The notes beneath the pieces are model-generated. The model had not been told where the DNA came from. It worked only from the letters and a program-made list of their open reading frames with translations, and did not search any database. From Rhizoctonia solani (taxonomy: Eukaryota > Basidiomycota > Agaricomycetes > Cantharellales > Ceratobasidiaceae), in contig NC_057385.1 in the NCBI RefSeq assembly GCF_016906535.1, positions 2,170,001 through 2,234,000 on the forward strand: DNA of 64,000 nt, written 5' to 3'. Each line of letters starts with the position of its first letter. Positions within the stretch are counted from its first letter, which is position 1. Positions 1-11,200 of the stretch are shown in pieces. The position numbers were made by a program, and so were the translations under genes.

Positions 1-17
1 TCGTTCCTTTCTCATAG

Positions 18-1694
18 TGTGATTTAGTGCGCCACTCACTGACTTGGCACGAAGACAATTTTATCCGCCCAGAGGACGTAATCATTTGTGCATTCGTTCA
101 ATTGCGTAGAATTGCGGTAAATAGCCCTGTCTCGAACCATCATTGAATACTCCTGACTATTCTCCGATAGGCTGAGACGACAGACGTGTTCTACCTACAT
201 CGAGGAGCCCCGGGCCTTCTCCACGCCGATGTCAATTATGAAATTCTTCTTCGAGGGTGCAATAGCAAACTGACCCAGTGGATGGACCTCTGGCACGGTG
301 AAATGAAGAAAGGTGGGTACCTATTAGTCAACCATGCCTCCCAGGTCGGACTCATTGCATCATCAACTGCTGGCGTTGTGTAGCTGGTGGACAAATGTTC
401 CATTTCTCAATGTTGACATTCTTCCGACTTCACGTGCGCCTTTTCCTCAATAGCTTCGGACTACAGTCCTCGATGGCATCGGTGAGGTCACTTCCACTTC
501 GTAATTCATACTAGTTGTCTAATCATGATGACTGCCCAGTCGACTCGTGCGAGCGCAAGTTTACATGCCCTCTCGGCCTGTTACACTAGTGCAGTCCAGT
601 CTCTACAAATCGTAGCGAATGACTTCGCGCCTGTGGGAATGCTGGTAGGTTTCCCCCTTGCTTCCCTGTGGCTTTATTTCACCAACATCGGGCTGCCAGC
701 GTTATGGACAAGATAGTATAACTGTAATGACCGCATATTCGGCTGTGTTCCTGTTAAAGGTTTGTGAGCGCCACTTCGTCTTTGAAAAACTCTAATTTTG
801 CGATATAGCTCTTGAGGCGGCCACAAAACGTGACGGATTTACACTTGACCCCAACCTTGTCGGATCTCGACGAGGGTGCTTCTACACAAAAGATCTATGA
901 TTTGATATCCAGTACCGCCGATGCATACCAAGAGGCAGCAATACATGCATCCTCTTCTGGTTCAGCCGCATATCATGCTCGATTTTTGCGAAGCTTGGTC
1001 GCAAAGGATATGGCAACCAAGGCACGTCAATCTGCAAGGGAACGCAAGCCAAAGGACAATTCCGATGCAATGTCAGTCGGCGGAACTTCGCAGGGAACCC
1101 CCAGCCAAGCATCGCCGAGTTACACAGGTGACCCTGTCAATGCACCACCTTCTTACCACCCCCCTCTCGTACCCGGAACCCAACCTAGTGCGATGCTACC
1201 TGTGCAGACGCCTCCCGCCGTCGGTGGCGCGGGAATGCCCAACAGCAACGGGCTGATGTACCAGCAGCAGCCGAACGGGATGGTACCATATACGGATGAT
1301 ATATTCCCATTCCCATCGTCGCCGCATCTTCCTATGCACCCCGCAATGCCCCACCAGATGAACGAGCACAATCAAGAGATGCAACAGCAACACCCATACG
1401 GAAACGGCATGCAAATGCAGCACCAGCAACCCCATCAACAAATGATGCCCCAGCACCAGCCACACCAGCACCAGCACCAGGCCAACAACCAGCAGTATGC
1501 CCATAATGTATATGGAAATATGCAGACAGCCGCGGCGACTGCATCAGACCAGCATTATTGGAGAAACATGTTTATTGAACTCGGTGAGTGAGCATAATAT
1601 ACTGCGAACTGGCTTGTGGGTGCTAACTTGTTCGATCGTAGGATTTGGCGGACCTGAGCCTACTGTTACTGGATATAGCAGCACTATGTTGTAG
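18..1694 (+). CDS. Fungal-specific transcription factor, C-terminal part (5' end outside window)
   Basis: The window opens inside an intron. Exons 18-116, 171-312, 384-481, 540-644, 700-759, 809-1583 and 1642-1694 join in phase to give the last 443 residues, ending in TAG. The first exons carry signatures of the fungal-specific (Zn2Cys6-associated) regulatory domain: DLVRHSLTWHEDNF, then FHFSMLTFFRLHVRLFLNSFG, then the strongly conserved RYGQDSITVMTAYSAVFLLK. After this comes a low-complexity tail with a glutamine/histidine-rich stretch (about 1360-1500). The DNA-binding region would lie upstream of the window and is not visible. Expected role: nuclear transcription regulator, target unknown. 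The family call rests on the middle-homology domain and is firm; a specific function cannot be named. Confidence 0.85.
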
Positions 1695-2544
1695 AATGTC
1701 ATGACTTTTCTTTCGGACTCGGCTACCTCGGCCTAATACGAGGCCAATTAGACCGTGTATGCGCCCATGGATTTTTTATGCTTTTACTTTGTATTTTCTC
1801 AATGGCTAGCCAACCTATTTCACCTCCTTTTGTTTTGGGTTTCTTTGGGTGTAATGTGTACATTGTAATAAATCACTAGTTCAATATTCGTATCACATGC
1901 CATTCCCTTTAGCGAGGTGTAAACTAGGGAAAGCCGACCTACATAGCCCCACACGCATAGAGACTATGCGTCGATAGGTGTGAGGATGGCAGCACTTGAA
2001 CAACTCGAGCCACGAAACCTCATCCTTTATGCAGCATAACAATTCAATAAATGTTCGACATCTTCGAATGCGGGGTAGCGTTGTATCACATGCACGTTGT
2101 AATTGGGCCGAATGCAGGCTTGTAGGAAAAGGTTTTAACGTTTGAGGATTGATTAAACTTATGATAGGCTATGGATGTTTAAGTAGAAAAAAACTAACGC
2201 ATGTCCTCTGCTTGGCATGATGAGCGATTCCAACATCCTCCCGGGACTCGATTTGGCCTAGTGCGTGGCCCGGATCTATTTGTATTATGATTACCAATAC
2301 TGGCGCAACAGTTCCGAATAGAGCTCATCTATTGTTGCATGTACAAACAGCTTCCTGCTATGGACAAAGGGCACTCAATGGGACTTGGACATGTGTGACC
2401 CAGTCAGGCTTTCCACAAAAGCACGGGGGCGGGATCATACAGACCAATTACCTCTCTCTTCCACTCTCTTTCGTCTGAGTTAGTCGCCGGCGACAACCCG
2501 CGGCCTTCAATCTTTTGCTGCTCCTTGTTCACGACACTTACGAC
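1695..2544. other. Intergenic region, 3' end of transcription factor to PRM1
   Basis: About 850 bases between two plus-strand genes. No open frame longer than about 70 codons, no recognisable family, no obvious repeat. It presumably holds the 3' UTR of the upstream gene (AATAAATCACT near 1868) and the pyrimidine-rich promoter or 5' UTR of PRM1 just before 2545. Confidence 0.5.
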
Positions 2545-5500
2545 ATGTCCTTCGCTGCTCCCCGCTTTGCGTCGCCTCCACCCGTCTACGCTTCCGATCC
2601 TCTGAACGCTCCCCAAGCACACTTTACCTCTCTCAAACCCTACCTCACCCTCCCCTATCTTCTTTCTCTTACATGGCTTGCGACGCCTATTATTTCCTTG
2701 CTATTTATAATATTTCGTTTAATTATTTCTCAAGGAGCTGCTCAAGACGGTGTCGAGGATGCGAAAGGTGTGCTTATTGCTAGTTGCGCAGCTGCAGAAC
2801 GAGCTGCCCAGGTGAGTCGGCCGCACTATCATCACATGGACTCCACCGAACAAACGCCATTATAGGGTGTGGGCAGCATTGGTTCATTCATGGCAGCTGG
2901 GACCAATCGTCAAATTGAAGCTGCGGTCAATGGCACGATCAACGCTTCTCGCGCAACCATGATTTTCAGGCAAGTAGAGTAAATGCATTCACCAAGAGAC
3001 TGGCCTGACGTTATCGTGATAGTCTCACCGCCCTTCAAGGGATTATCGAGTTTGTTATTGACATGTATCGCTCCATTTTCCTATGTTTCTTGGAGCTTGT
3101 CGTCCGAGGAGGCCTTGCTATTATCATCGGAGCATTGACAGAAGTAGGCCGCCCTGCTCGATCGAGTAACGTTTAGTTTTTGACTCCATCATCAGGTCAC
3201 CAACTTCCTGCAAAATACTGTCAATGGTCTCAAGTCCTCCATCCAGGGTGATATCCAGTCTGCCAACAATGCGATTGCATCGGCTGTCAATGCAATCAAC
3301 AGCGTTACCCGGCTGGTCAATGTGAAGCTTGATGTTCCTCAGTTCTCGATTCCTGCTCTCTCTGGTCTCGATAATATTAGGATCCCTACTGACCTTCAAG
3401 ATGGGCTTACCAAGCTTAACTCTACTCTCCCCACGCTCGACCAGCTGAGGGACACTGTTGATAAGATGTGAGTTATTATCTTAGCATTACTTAATTTATA
3501 CACTGACAATACCGTAGCATTGCGATCCCCTTTAACGAGCTCAAGAAGGAGATTAACGAAACCTTCGCTTCTCCCTCGATGCGTTTTAATACTTCTGTGC
3601 TCGCAGTCCCTGCTCGCTCCAATATCCAGTTTTGCGATGGGCTAGATACTTCTATCGTGGATGACCTCGGTCGGGATCTTCGTAAGATTGGTCAGATCGG
3701 AATTGTTATTCTGCTCCTTGCACTGGTCTTGCTCATCCTTGGCGCCATGGCCGTGGAATGGTACAAGTGGCGCGTCCTTCAGGGTGAACTGGAGCGTACA
3801 CGAGAAGCTTGGAGCACTGATTCCAATGTCCAACACCCCCAGCTCAATGGACATCAGGGCGTTCCTATGATGGTCATGTCCGACGATAACTTGATGCTTT
3901 TACACGCAACGCAGCAGCATCCTCTATTATCAGCTTTGGCGAACCGACTAGCAAATGCATTGAAGCTATCAGCAACTTCTTACACGCATTTAAGATTCTT
4001 CTTTGCTTATGTTTTTCACCCAGCTGCGCTGGCGTGCCTTTTGATTGGACTGTTTGGTCTAATCTCTGTTCAGTAGGGGAATCAATTTGGTTATGCATAG
4101 CAATGGCTAATATTTTCCTACTTCAGAGTTCAACTAGCCGCTATTGGGCCTATTCAAAGACACTACTCGAACCAGGTATCTAACTCTGTCAGCGATTTCA
4201 CCAATAGTATCGCCCTTTCTATCAATGGTGCTATGCAAGAGGACTCGGCGGCTTATGCTGCTCAAGTGAACGCTCAAACCTCTGCTATGCAGTCGGCGAT
4301 TAACGACAATCTTTTCGGCTGGGTCAACGGTACAACGGTTACTCTCAACAACACCTTGGTTGCTTTCTACGACGATATCCAAAGTACTGTCGAGCTTGTC
4401 TTTGGTGGGACTATTTTGGAGACGCCGGCACGCGAGTTCGTCCGCTGTCTGATTGGAACAAAGGTTCAAGGCATCGAAAACGCCCTCACTTTTATCCATG
4501 ACAACTTGAAAGTGAACATGCCTACCGTGTCCAGTGACGTTCTACTCCTATCCAACTCGTCGGTGAACGCAATTACACAGCCCATATCTCTGGCCGCAGT
4601 TGGCGATGGTACACAATCAGAAGATGGTTCTGGCTCTGGTATAGTCGGTAAACTGATCGCTCGTTATATTGCTTCTCTTGAGAAAGAGCGCCTCATGTTT
4701 CTCATTTTCCTCGGGATTTGGGCCTTTGTTGTCGTCATTGCGTTGTGCATCATTATCTGGCATACGTTTGGTGCTCGCTGGCTTCACGAGAGTAGGCAGC
4801 GCGCATGGGAGAACGATCAATCATTTGGGCCTTTCTCGAGGCGGCCAAGCGAACAAAGTCGCTATGCATTCCCTGGTGTCCCTGGTGGGGCCCCATTCGG
4901 TACTTTGCATGCCAGACCATTGGAAGGCGAAACTGAAAAGGGTTTCCAAGGCGGGTTGAAACGCTTGTTCTCGAGCCCCCCTCGAAAGACTCAACCAACT
5001 CCGTCGCCCAAGTGGCAAGAAGGCCAGAACGTGCACACTATGATCCACATTCAGGGTGGTGACAATTGGGTTGGCCGGCTCAAGTCTGCTTTGGTACGAA
5101 GAAAGGATGGCAATAATGCCACGGTTGATCCATATGCCGTGCCTCCGCGGGAAGCCCCTGCTCCCCTCCGGTCTGGCAAGGTGAATCCCGATGCCTCGCC
5201 GATAATCAAGAACGCGCTTTGTCTTCCACATGGTCTGCATCCCCTACAGCTCCTCCCTCGCGACCCTGGCTTACTTTAAAGCCCAAGACAAGCCCCACTC
5301 CTGAGGTTATTTCACCCACCCCTGTAAGGAACGAGGTTCGGGAGTCAGTCGAGAGTACACGACCCGCACCAACTGTGCTTCCCGCACATGCCTATTTCTC
5401 TACGAGGTCTCCCAGCCCACCCATCACTCCTCCCGGACTGTCGGTGGTACCCACTTCTCCCACTCCGAGTGTCGGCCCGGCCAATGCCTACCTCGCTCGT

Positions 5501-5665
5501 CAAGTACCGCCTCTGAGCACTGTCCCAGGGGGCCGAATTCCCCAAATTAGTCGGCACCGTGCACAAATGTCGACAAGCAGTGCCAACCCATTTAGCACTC
5601 CTTTTGATGACCCACGAGCGTCGCTAGCGGATTCCCGTCCCCCGGCTGTTGGACGTGCTTTCTAA
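2545..5665 (+). CDS. PRM1: Plasma membrane fusion protein PRM1
   Basis: Exons 2545-2811, 2866-2969, 3023-3143, 3196-3467, 3518-4072 and from 4127 onward join in phase. The product is a multi-pass membrane protein with hydrophobic segments near residues 35-55, 125-160, 280-305 and later. Family signatures are FLCFLELVVRGGLAIIIGAL, LDTSIVDDLGRDLRKI and LISVQVQLAAIGP. Prm1 acts in plasma-membrane fusion during mating and hyphal fusion. The second intron (2970-3022) starts with GC, not GT. Past the last membrane segment (about 4690-4760) the tail is Pro/Ser/Thr/Arg-rich. The reading frame breaks near 5205-5250: the first frame stops at 5279, while a proline-rich frame one base off runs to 5665. 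Either the tail is short or one base is missing. Family call firm, C-terminus uncertain. Confidence 0.85.
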
Positions 5666-6706
5666 ATTGAACTTTACTTCTTTCGCTACTCGGTCTTTTT
5701 ACTGGTTTAACTGTACTTTCTCTTTCTGTCTCTATACCACTCTTTTATTGCGGGTAACACAGGAAATATGTAGCATACCACCAATACACAATCACTTTAT
5801 TGTTGTTGTACATAAAACGACTGAAATGTAAACAGACACGATATAAATAACGTTTGATCTTCCGCACTATGTGCCCTATCCACGTTCATTAACATGAGGC
5901 GAGTTGGTACCTGATCGTTAGTTGAAGCATGTGCGTATGAGTGCTCAGGAGCCCCAATAGCGACGATCGCCTGAAATTCGACGTGCATGTATACTACTTG
6001 CGTAATATTATACCATCGCGTTGCCTATCTATCGAACTTCGAAGCATTGCCGCCGGGTTTAATAGCTTAATTGTGCATGTGGATACGGCGCATATATGAG
6101 GATATGCCTCAACCCACTGCAATCATTTTGTCAACTGTGCCGTCCCTAATTAAACATACAAAGCGTTGAATTAGGGGAAGGACACAAAGACCACTTCCGA
6201 ACGTATTCCACCATGTCGCCAGGGTCTTATAAGATTTCCCCAATTTATCTGGACCCAACTGGCAAGAAAGCCATGATTCGGCCGGCTTGAGGTCTGGGAA
6301 TGATGCCCTTTGGCAACACACCTTTTTGTCGAATCTCATCCTAGTAACATTGGAGTCACCGGTTTGTTCAAGTATATGAACCGCAAAACCTGATATAAGT
6401 GAAGTTGTACAACTTCGATGTGATCCGTTGTGGGGCAAAGGATCATAACATCACATCATTTCGTTGAAATGTAGATGATACACAGCTATATGCGCATAAA
6501 TCGATAATTAAAAACAGAGAGGTTAAAATTTCAATAAAATACTCGCAGTGCTCCAAATCACGTTGACACCAAGAATGTCGTATGGCGCGTCCCAGGTTGG
6601 GATTTGCAGCGTCGGAATAGGTCGATCAGTCACAAAAACAAAGAAGCGCTGTAATTAGGTAATGTATCATCTCTTCGCTTTAACTTGACCTACACTGATA
6701 TCCGAA
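5666..6706. other. Gene-poor intergenic region
   Basis: About 1 kb of AT-richer DNA between PRM1 and the uL15m gene. The longest open frame (minus strand, 6109-6438, 109 codons) resembles no family I know and has no supporting splice structure. No tRNA fold or repeat was recognised. Confidence 0.45.
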
Positions 6707-7845
6707 ATGCAAGCCATTGGTTTCTTACGGGGTTCGGTGGGAACCTTTCAATCAATACGTACTACTGGAACAATATATGCCAAACCCAACTTGATTAGAC
6801 CATGTTCTCGCCCTTGTGAGCTTGCGATGTTGGGGCTCGTGAGAGGCATGGCGAGTGTTGGATTAGACTCTTTGGCTCCTGCAAGGGGTTCTACACACCA
6901 GGTGAGTGAGCTGTTGTAATAAGTAGTTAAGAATAGATATTGGGTGGCGGAAGTTTTAATAATTTTGGCGTGCCCAATTTTATGCATCTGTTTTCTTCCT
7001 GTCACACCCTCTCTTCAAAATTGACATGGCTTTCGTAGCCGAAACGCCTTGGTCGTGGCCAAGGTTCTGGAAGAGGCGGCACTTCTGGCCGAGGTCATAA
7101 AGGACAAAAGGCGCGAAGTGGGAACGGGAAACCCAAAGTTGGATTCGAGGGAGGACAGACGCCAATTTCCAGGCGGTTCCCAAAGAGAGGTTTCTTTAAT
7201 CAGTAAGTTCACTCTGAGCAAAGATAACAATGACTCATGGGTCGCCAAGAACCGGCAAAACGTGGGCTCCGGTAAATCTCGAACGCATCCAGAGCTGGAT
7301 TGACCAGGGCCGATTGACGTCTTCACCTACACATCCAATTACAGCTCGAGAGCTCTTGTTATCTGGGTGTGTACATGGTGTGCATGATGGGGTCAAGTTA
7401 TTAGGTGATGTAAGTCGAGAATTGTGTTTCGCTGCGTGATATGTCTTGAAATGGTACCGAGGACAGGGCGCCGAATTTTTGAAAACCGCGATCCATATTG
7501 AGCCATCCCGGGCGTCTCAGAGTGCAATCAAGGCGGTCGAGGCGCTTGGGGGGAGTGTCAAGTGCATATATTACAATCCACTCGCTCTGAGAGATTTGGT
7601 CAAGGGAAGGACCGATCGGAAACGTGCTGCACCGACGCGTAAATCCGATATTGGTGAGTGCCGCTTAAGATAAGAATTCAGTACGGATGGGTTGAAATTG
7701 TTGTGCAGAATGGTATTCGAGCTGGAAGAACCGTGGATACATGGCCACCCCCCAGACGGCGGAAGAAGTCAAGGTGGCGAAAAAAGCGATATTCGCAGGG
7801 CCAGGGCCTCGAGTACGCGTGAGCACAGACTTAGTAAATGCATAA
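6707..7845 (+). CDS. MRPL10: Mitochondrial large-subunit ribosomal protein uL15m
   Basis: Exons 6707-6901, 7039-7202, 7250-7409, 7467-7653 and 7709-7845 give a complete 280-residue protein. The N-terminus is Arg/Ser-rich without acids, like a mitochondrial targeting sequence. The bacterial L15 core follows: [20 protein letters not shown], then [18 protein letters not shown]. The C-terminal half carries the fungal mitochondrial extension. All four intron phases agree. It belongs to the 54S mitochondrial ribosome; MRPL10 is the yeast name for this protein. An alternative start would be the Met at the MASVGLDSL sequence, but the 6707 ATG supplies the presequence. Confidence 0.9.
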
Positions 7846-8272
7846 ATGTCGCGGTTGTATATGAATTTATTCATGTAAACACACTGCCATAGCCATATAT
7901 ACAAGCGCCCTATCACAACAGTATTCGGATAGTTGTGGCAGTTTGTGTGTGTTTGTGCGGGGAAGCAGAGAGGCCAATCGCAAGGTTGAACAGGCAGGTC
8001 TGAGCGTCAACGACGACCACGAGAGGATCGCTAGTTGTGGACACATACCTGGGCTAGAAGGGGATGCCTAGGGCCTAATTGGCATACAGGAGCATAGCCA
8101 CTTAACGAGCCGTCTTGCTGGCTGTTCTCGTCGACGACTTCGTTTGGATTTCGTTTTTGTTTCTCTTTTTCTTTTTCAGTCTGTTTTTTTTTCTCGTGAC
8201 GACCAGGGGACCGAGGCGTGTAGGAGCGCGTTGGAGATATCGATTGGTATCTAGATCTGATTATAGCTGAAG
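7846..8272. other. Intergenic region upstream of the DYRK-type kinase
   Basis: About 430 bases. It contains a pyrimidine-rich tract (8140-8190, runs of CTTTTT/TTTTTT) a short distance before the next start codon, as expected for a fungal promoter or 5' UTR. No gene seen. Confidence 0.5.
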
Positions 8273-11200
8273 ATGTCGCGAAGCTCTCCTCCACCAACCT
8301 CGCTGCGGCGACCCTCGGGCACCTTCCGCACAAGCGTATTAGGCAACCACATTGCAGCCCCCCCGCCACCGCCAGAGCCATCTGAGGCAGACATCGAGCC
8401 AAGACGCCAGGAGCGCAAGTCATCGCGACATAGCATCCGCATAGAGACTGGATCAGCCAATCCACCTTCAAACGTAAGATCACATATATCGAATATTGTT
8501 TTCCTCTTGCTCACTATTCACCAGGCACGTCTTAACACCGAAGATAAGACGCGCCCGACGTCGGTTGCATCGTCCGAGTTTGACCCATACTACTTTTCAA
8601 CACATTCCCCCAACCAATCACGACGCGCCTCGATCGCACCAGAAGAGACCCCACCAGATGCCGTTCAGGAACATCAGTCCACGGTCAAGGCTCGCAATCG
8701 GCTCTCGATTAACCGCACGAGTTTATTGATTCCAGACACTCCTGCCCGAGATCCGGCATCTATCGACCGTCGTGGACTGGTCGGAGTCGGAGAGCTCGCA
8801 ACCCCGCGATGGACTGTAGCTCGCGACGCGCGCGTAGTATCTCATGGTCATCACGAACATCACCAAGATGGTATTCATCCTCCCCATACACCAGGTGAGG
8901 AGGTTCCAAACAGCCCATGGACTATCGAAGCTATAGAGGCTAGTGATTCAGGTGATGGCAGGGTGAGTACCTGACTTTCTTCTTTTAGTCGCATATTTTA
9001 ATATCAGTTACAGTTGTTATCAACAAAGTTTCCTCGTTCAGGGCTCGCAACCTCTTCTCGAACGTCACTCTCCTCCAGTGTTTCTGCCAGCCATCGTCAG
9101 GACTCTGGCCAACCACCACTACCTCAGATCGAGTCCTCCATGCATAAATCAGTTAAACCGAAAATGTCCATGACAGAAGAATCAGGGGGAGAAGAAATCT
9201 TGTATAAACCCCCACCGCGAAAACCTGCTGCAAGGCCCTCCGTCTCGTCTATCTCAGGAAAGCGTCTCAGTGGAGTTTATGCCCATTATCGTGATGGTGC
9301 TGGCTCGTCGGTTGACATTGTTCCAAGCCCGATTGATGTTTCAGAACAACCCTCTCCCTCCACAGGGTCCGCGCTTCTACCGCCCCCTTCTGCTTATGGT
9401 CAACAAACATTCCCTAAAGCTAGGAAGCGCACGTCAGACGAGTTCGCAATGGACCAAAGCGGCACCTTGATTTCAAAGACCACGGGTTCCGCGATAGTGA
9501 ACCCTGGTGCTGCCGAACGAGAAAAGGAACGCGAAGACAAGATCTCACGACGACGAAGCCTAGGTGTTGGCGTACCGACCAAGTCCGACCGTACCCCCGG
9601 CAAGGAACGACGACGAGGCGAGAGCATCGCATTGGGCATGAGCTCCACCAAGTCCCCACCTGCGAGCGCGACTCCACGCGTGACAGGCGACAAACACGCC
9701 CGACAAGCATCTGCCTCCTCTACGTCATCTTTCCACGATATCACACATCCACGACGCCACGACTTTTCGCATCTCCCACCATCCCCGTCGACGAGCTCTA
9801 TTCAACACTTCATGAGGCACGGAACCGCTCCCCCTGCACCCAATACGCCCCCGCTCCCTTCCCACCAGTCCTCTCCGGCTGTGGCGCACTCGCTGCTACG
9901 TGGAACTCAGGAGGGATGGGCTGCGCTAGAAGATTCCTCTACCGCCGAGGCGCTCCGCAAGCTTGATGGTCTATCTGGGAAAAGTGTGCGTGCTCGTAGT
10001 TCGGTTGGGAGTAGCAGTCGTCCTAACACTCCGGGCAATAACAAGACTGGGCGCTTGTCGCACGCAGGGAGCAAGGAACAACTTGGATCAATAGTTGGTC
10101 AAGAGGCAGATCCCCCTCCTCCCCCAGAGCAAGTTGTCGCTGCTAACACAGGAGCTGCCGAAAACCGACGAGCAGGGACGGGCCGCCAGGAACGCGGGCT
10201 AGTATGGGTCCGCCAACTCCGAAGCGAAGTTCAGCCTCTTCCACAACTTTCACCGGTACCCCAACAACAGGGTCCCGTGACTCGGCCTCTCTTTCTGCTG
10301 CAACAAGCGCCACCTCAATGTCCCTCTCCAGCCGCAAGCTACGAAGAAATAGTGCAGGCAGCGACGCGTCGAGCGGGCCAGCTGATGCCGCACGGCTAGC
10401 TGAAGAAGAAGGCTCGGGCGCCGACATCCCTCCTGTCCCACCTTTGCCGAAGGACTTGAGCGCGTACAGGACACCACCCACAGCGGTTGGAATCGTATTC
10501 CCCACTTCGAGCTCAGCAGACGACGGCGGTGCTTCGACAGATGATCCCGACAGAACTGTTGTATTCCCGAGCATGACCATCACCTCCCCAACATCCCCTC
10601 CTGTGGCTCAACGACAGCCTTCCAAGAAGTGGAGCTTCTCTAACGCGCTGAATCTCAGGTTGCCTGGCTCGGCTGGTTCTCCAAAGGAGTTGGGGTTGCA
10701 CATTGGCCCGGGAACGCCTGGCAAGGAGAAGGAACAGTGGACCAGCAAGGGAGAACAACATCAGCCAACATCTCAAAAGGATGCCTACTCTCAACACTCG
10801 ATTTCCCAAAGAACACCTCGGTCTCAAGGGTCAGTCTCATTCAGCGCTGGACACGGCGAGATAGATGCCTCCGAGTCGCCCTCGGATTCGTCTCCTCTTA
10901 CTGGCGGTGGAGGAAGCTTGGAGAACTGGACTGCAGTGGAACACGAATACTCTCCAGGCGCGCACGACTTTTCGCCAAGCGCTCCGGCAAGTGCAATGGG
11001 AGAATATCATTCGTTTTCGAGGGTCATGGAAAGTGCACACAACTACCCGAAGACACCCGACGCAAACACCCAGGCCTTCCCAAGGACACCCGAGACAGCG
11101 CGCACTCAAGCTTACCCACGAACACCCCAAGGGAGCCATCTATCGGCCGTACCCGAAGGATCTGTTCGACATGGACCGCGAACTCCGGACGGTCATGCAT

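Noticed and set aside
8251..8514. Minus-strand open frame at the start of the kinase gene
   Set aside because: Shadow of the Ser/Pro-rich N-terminal exon on the other strand; no similarity.
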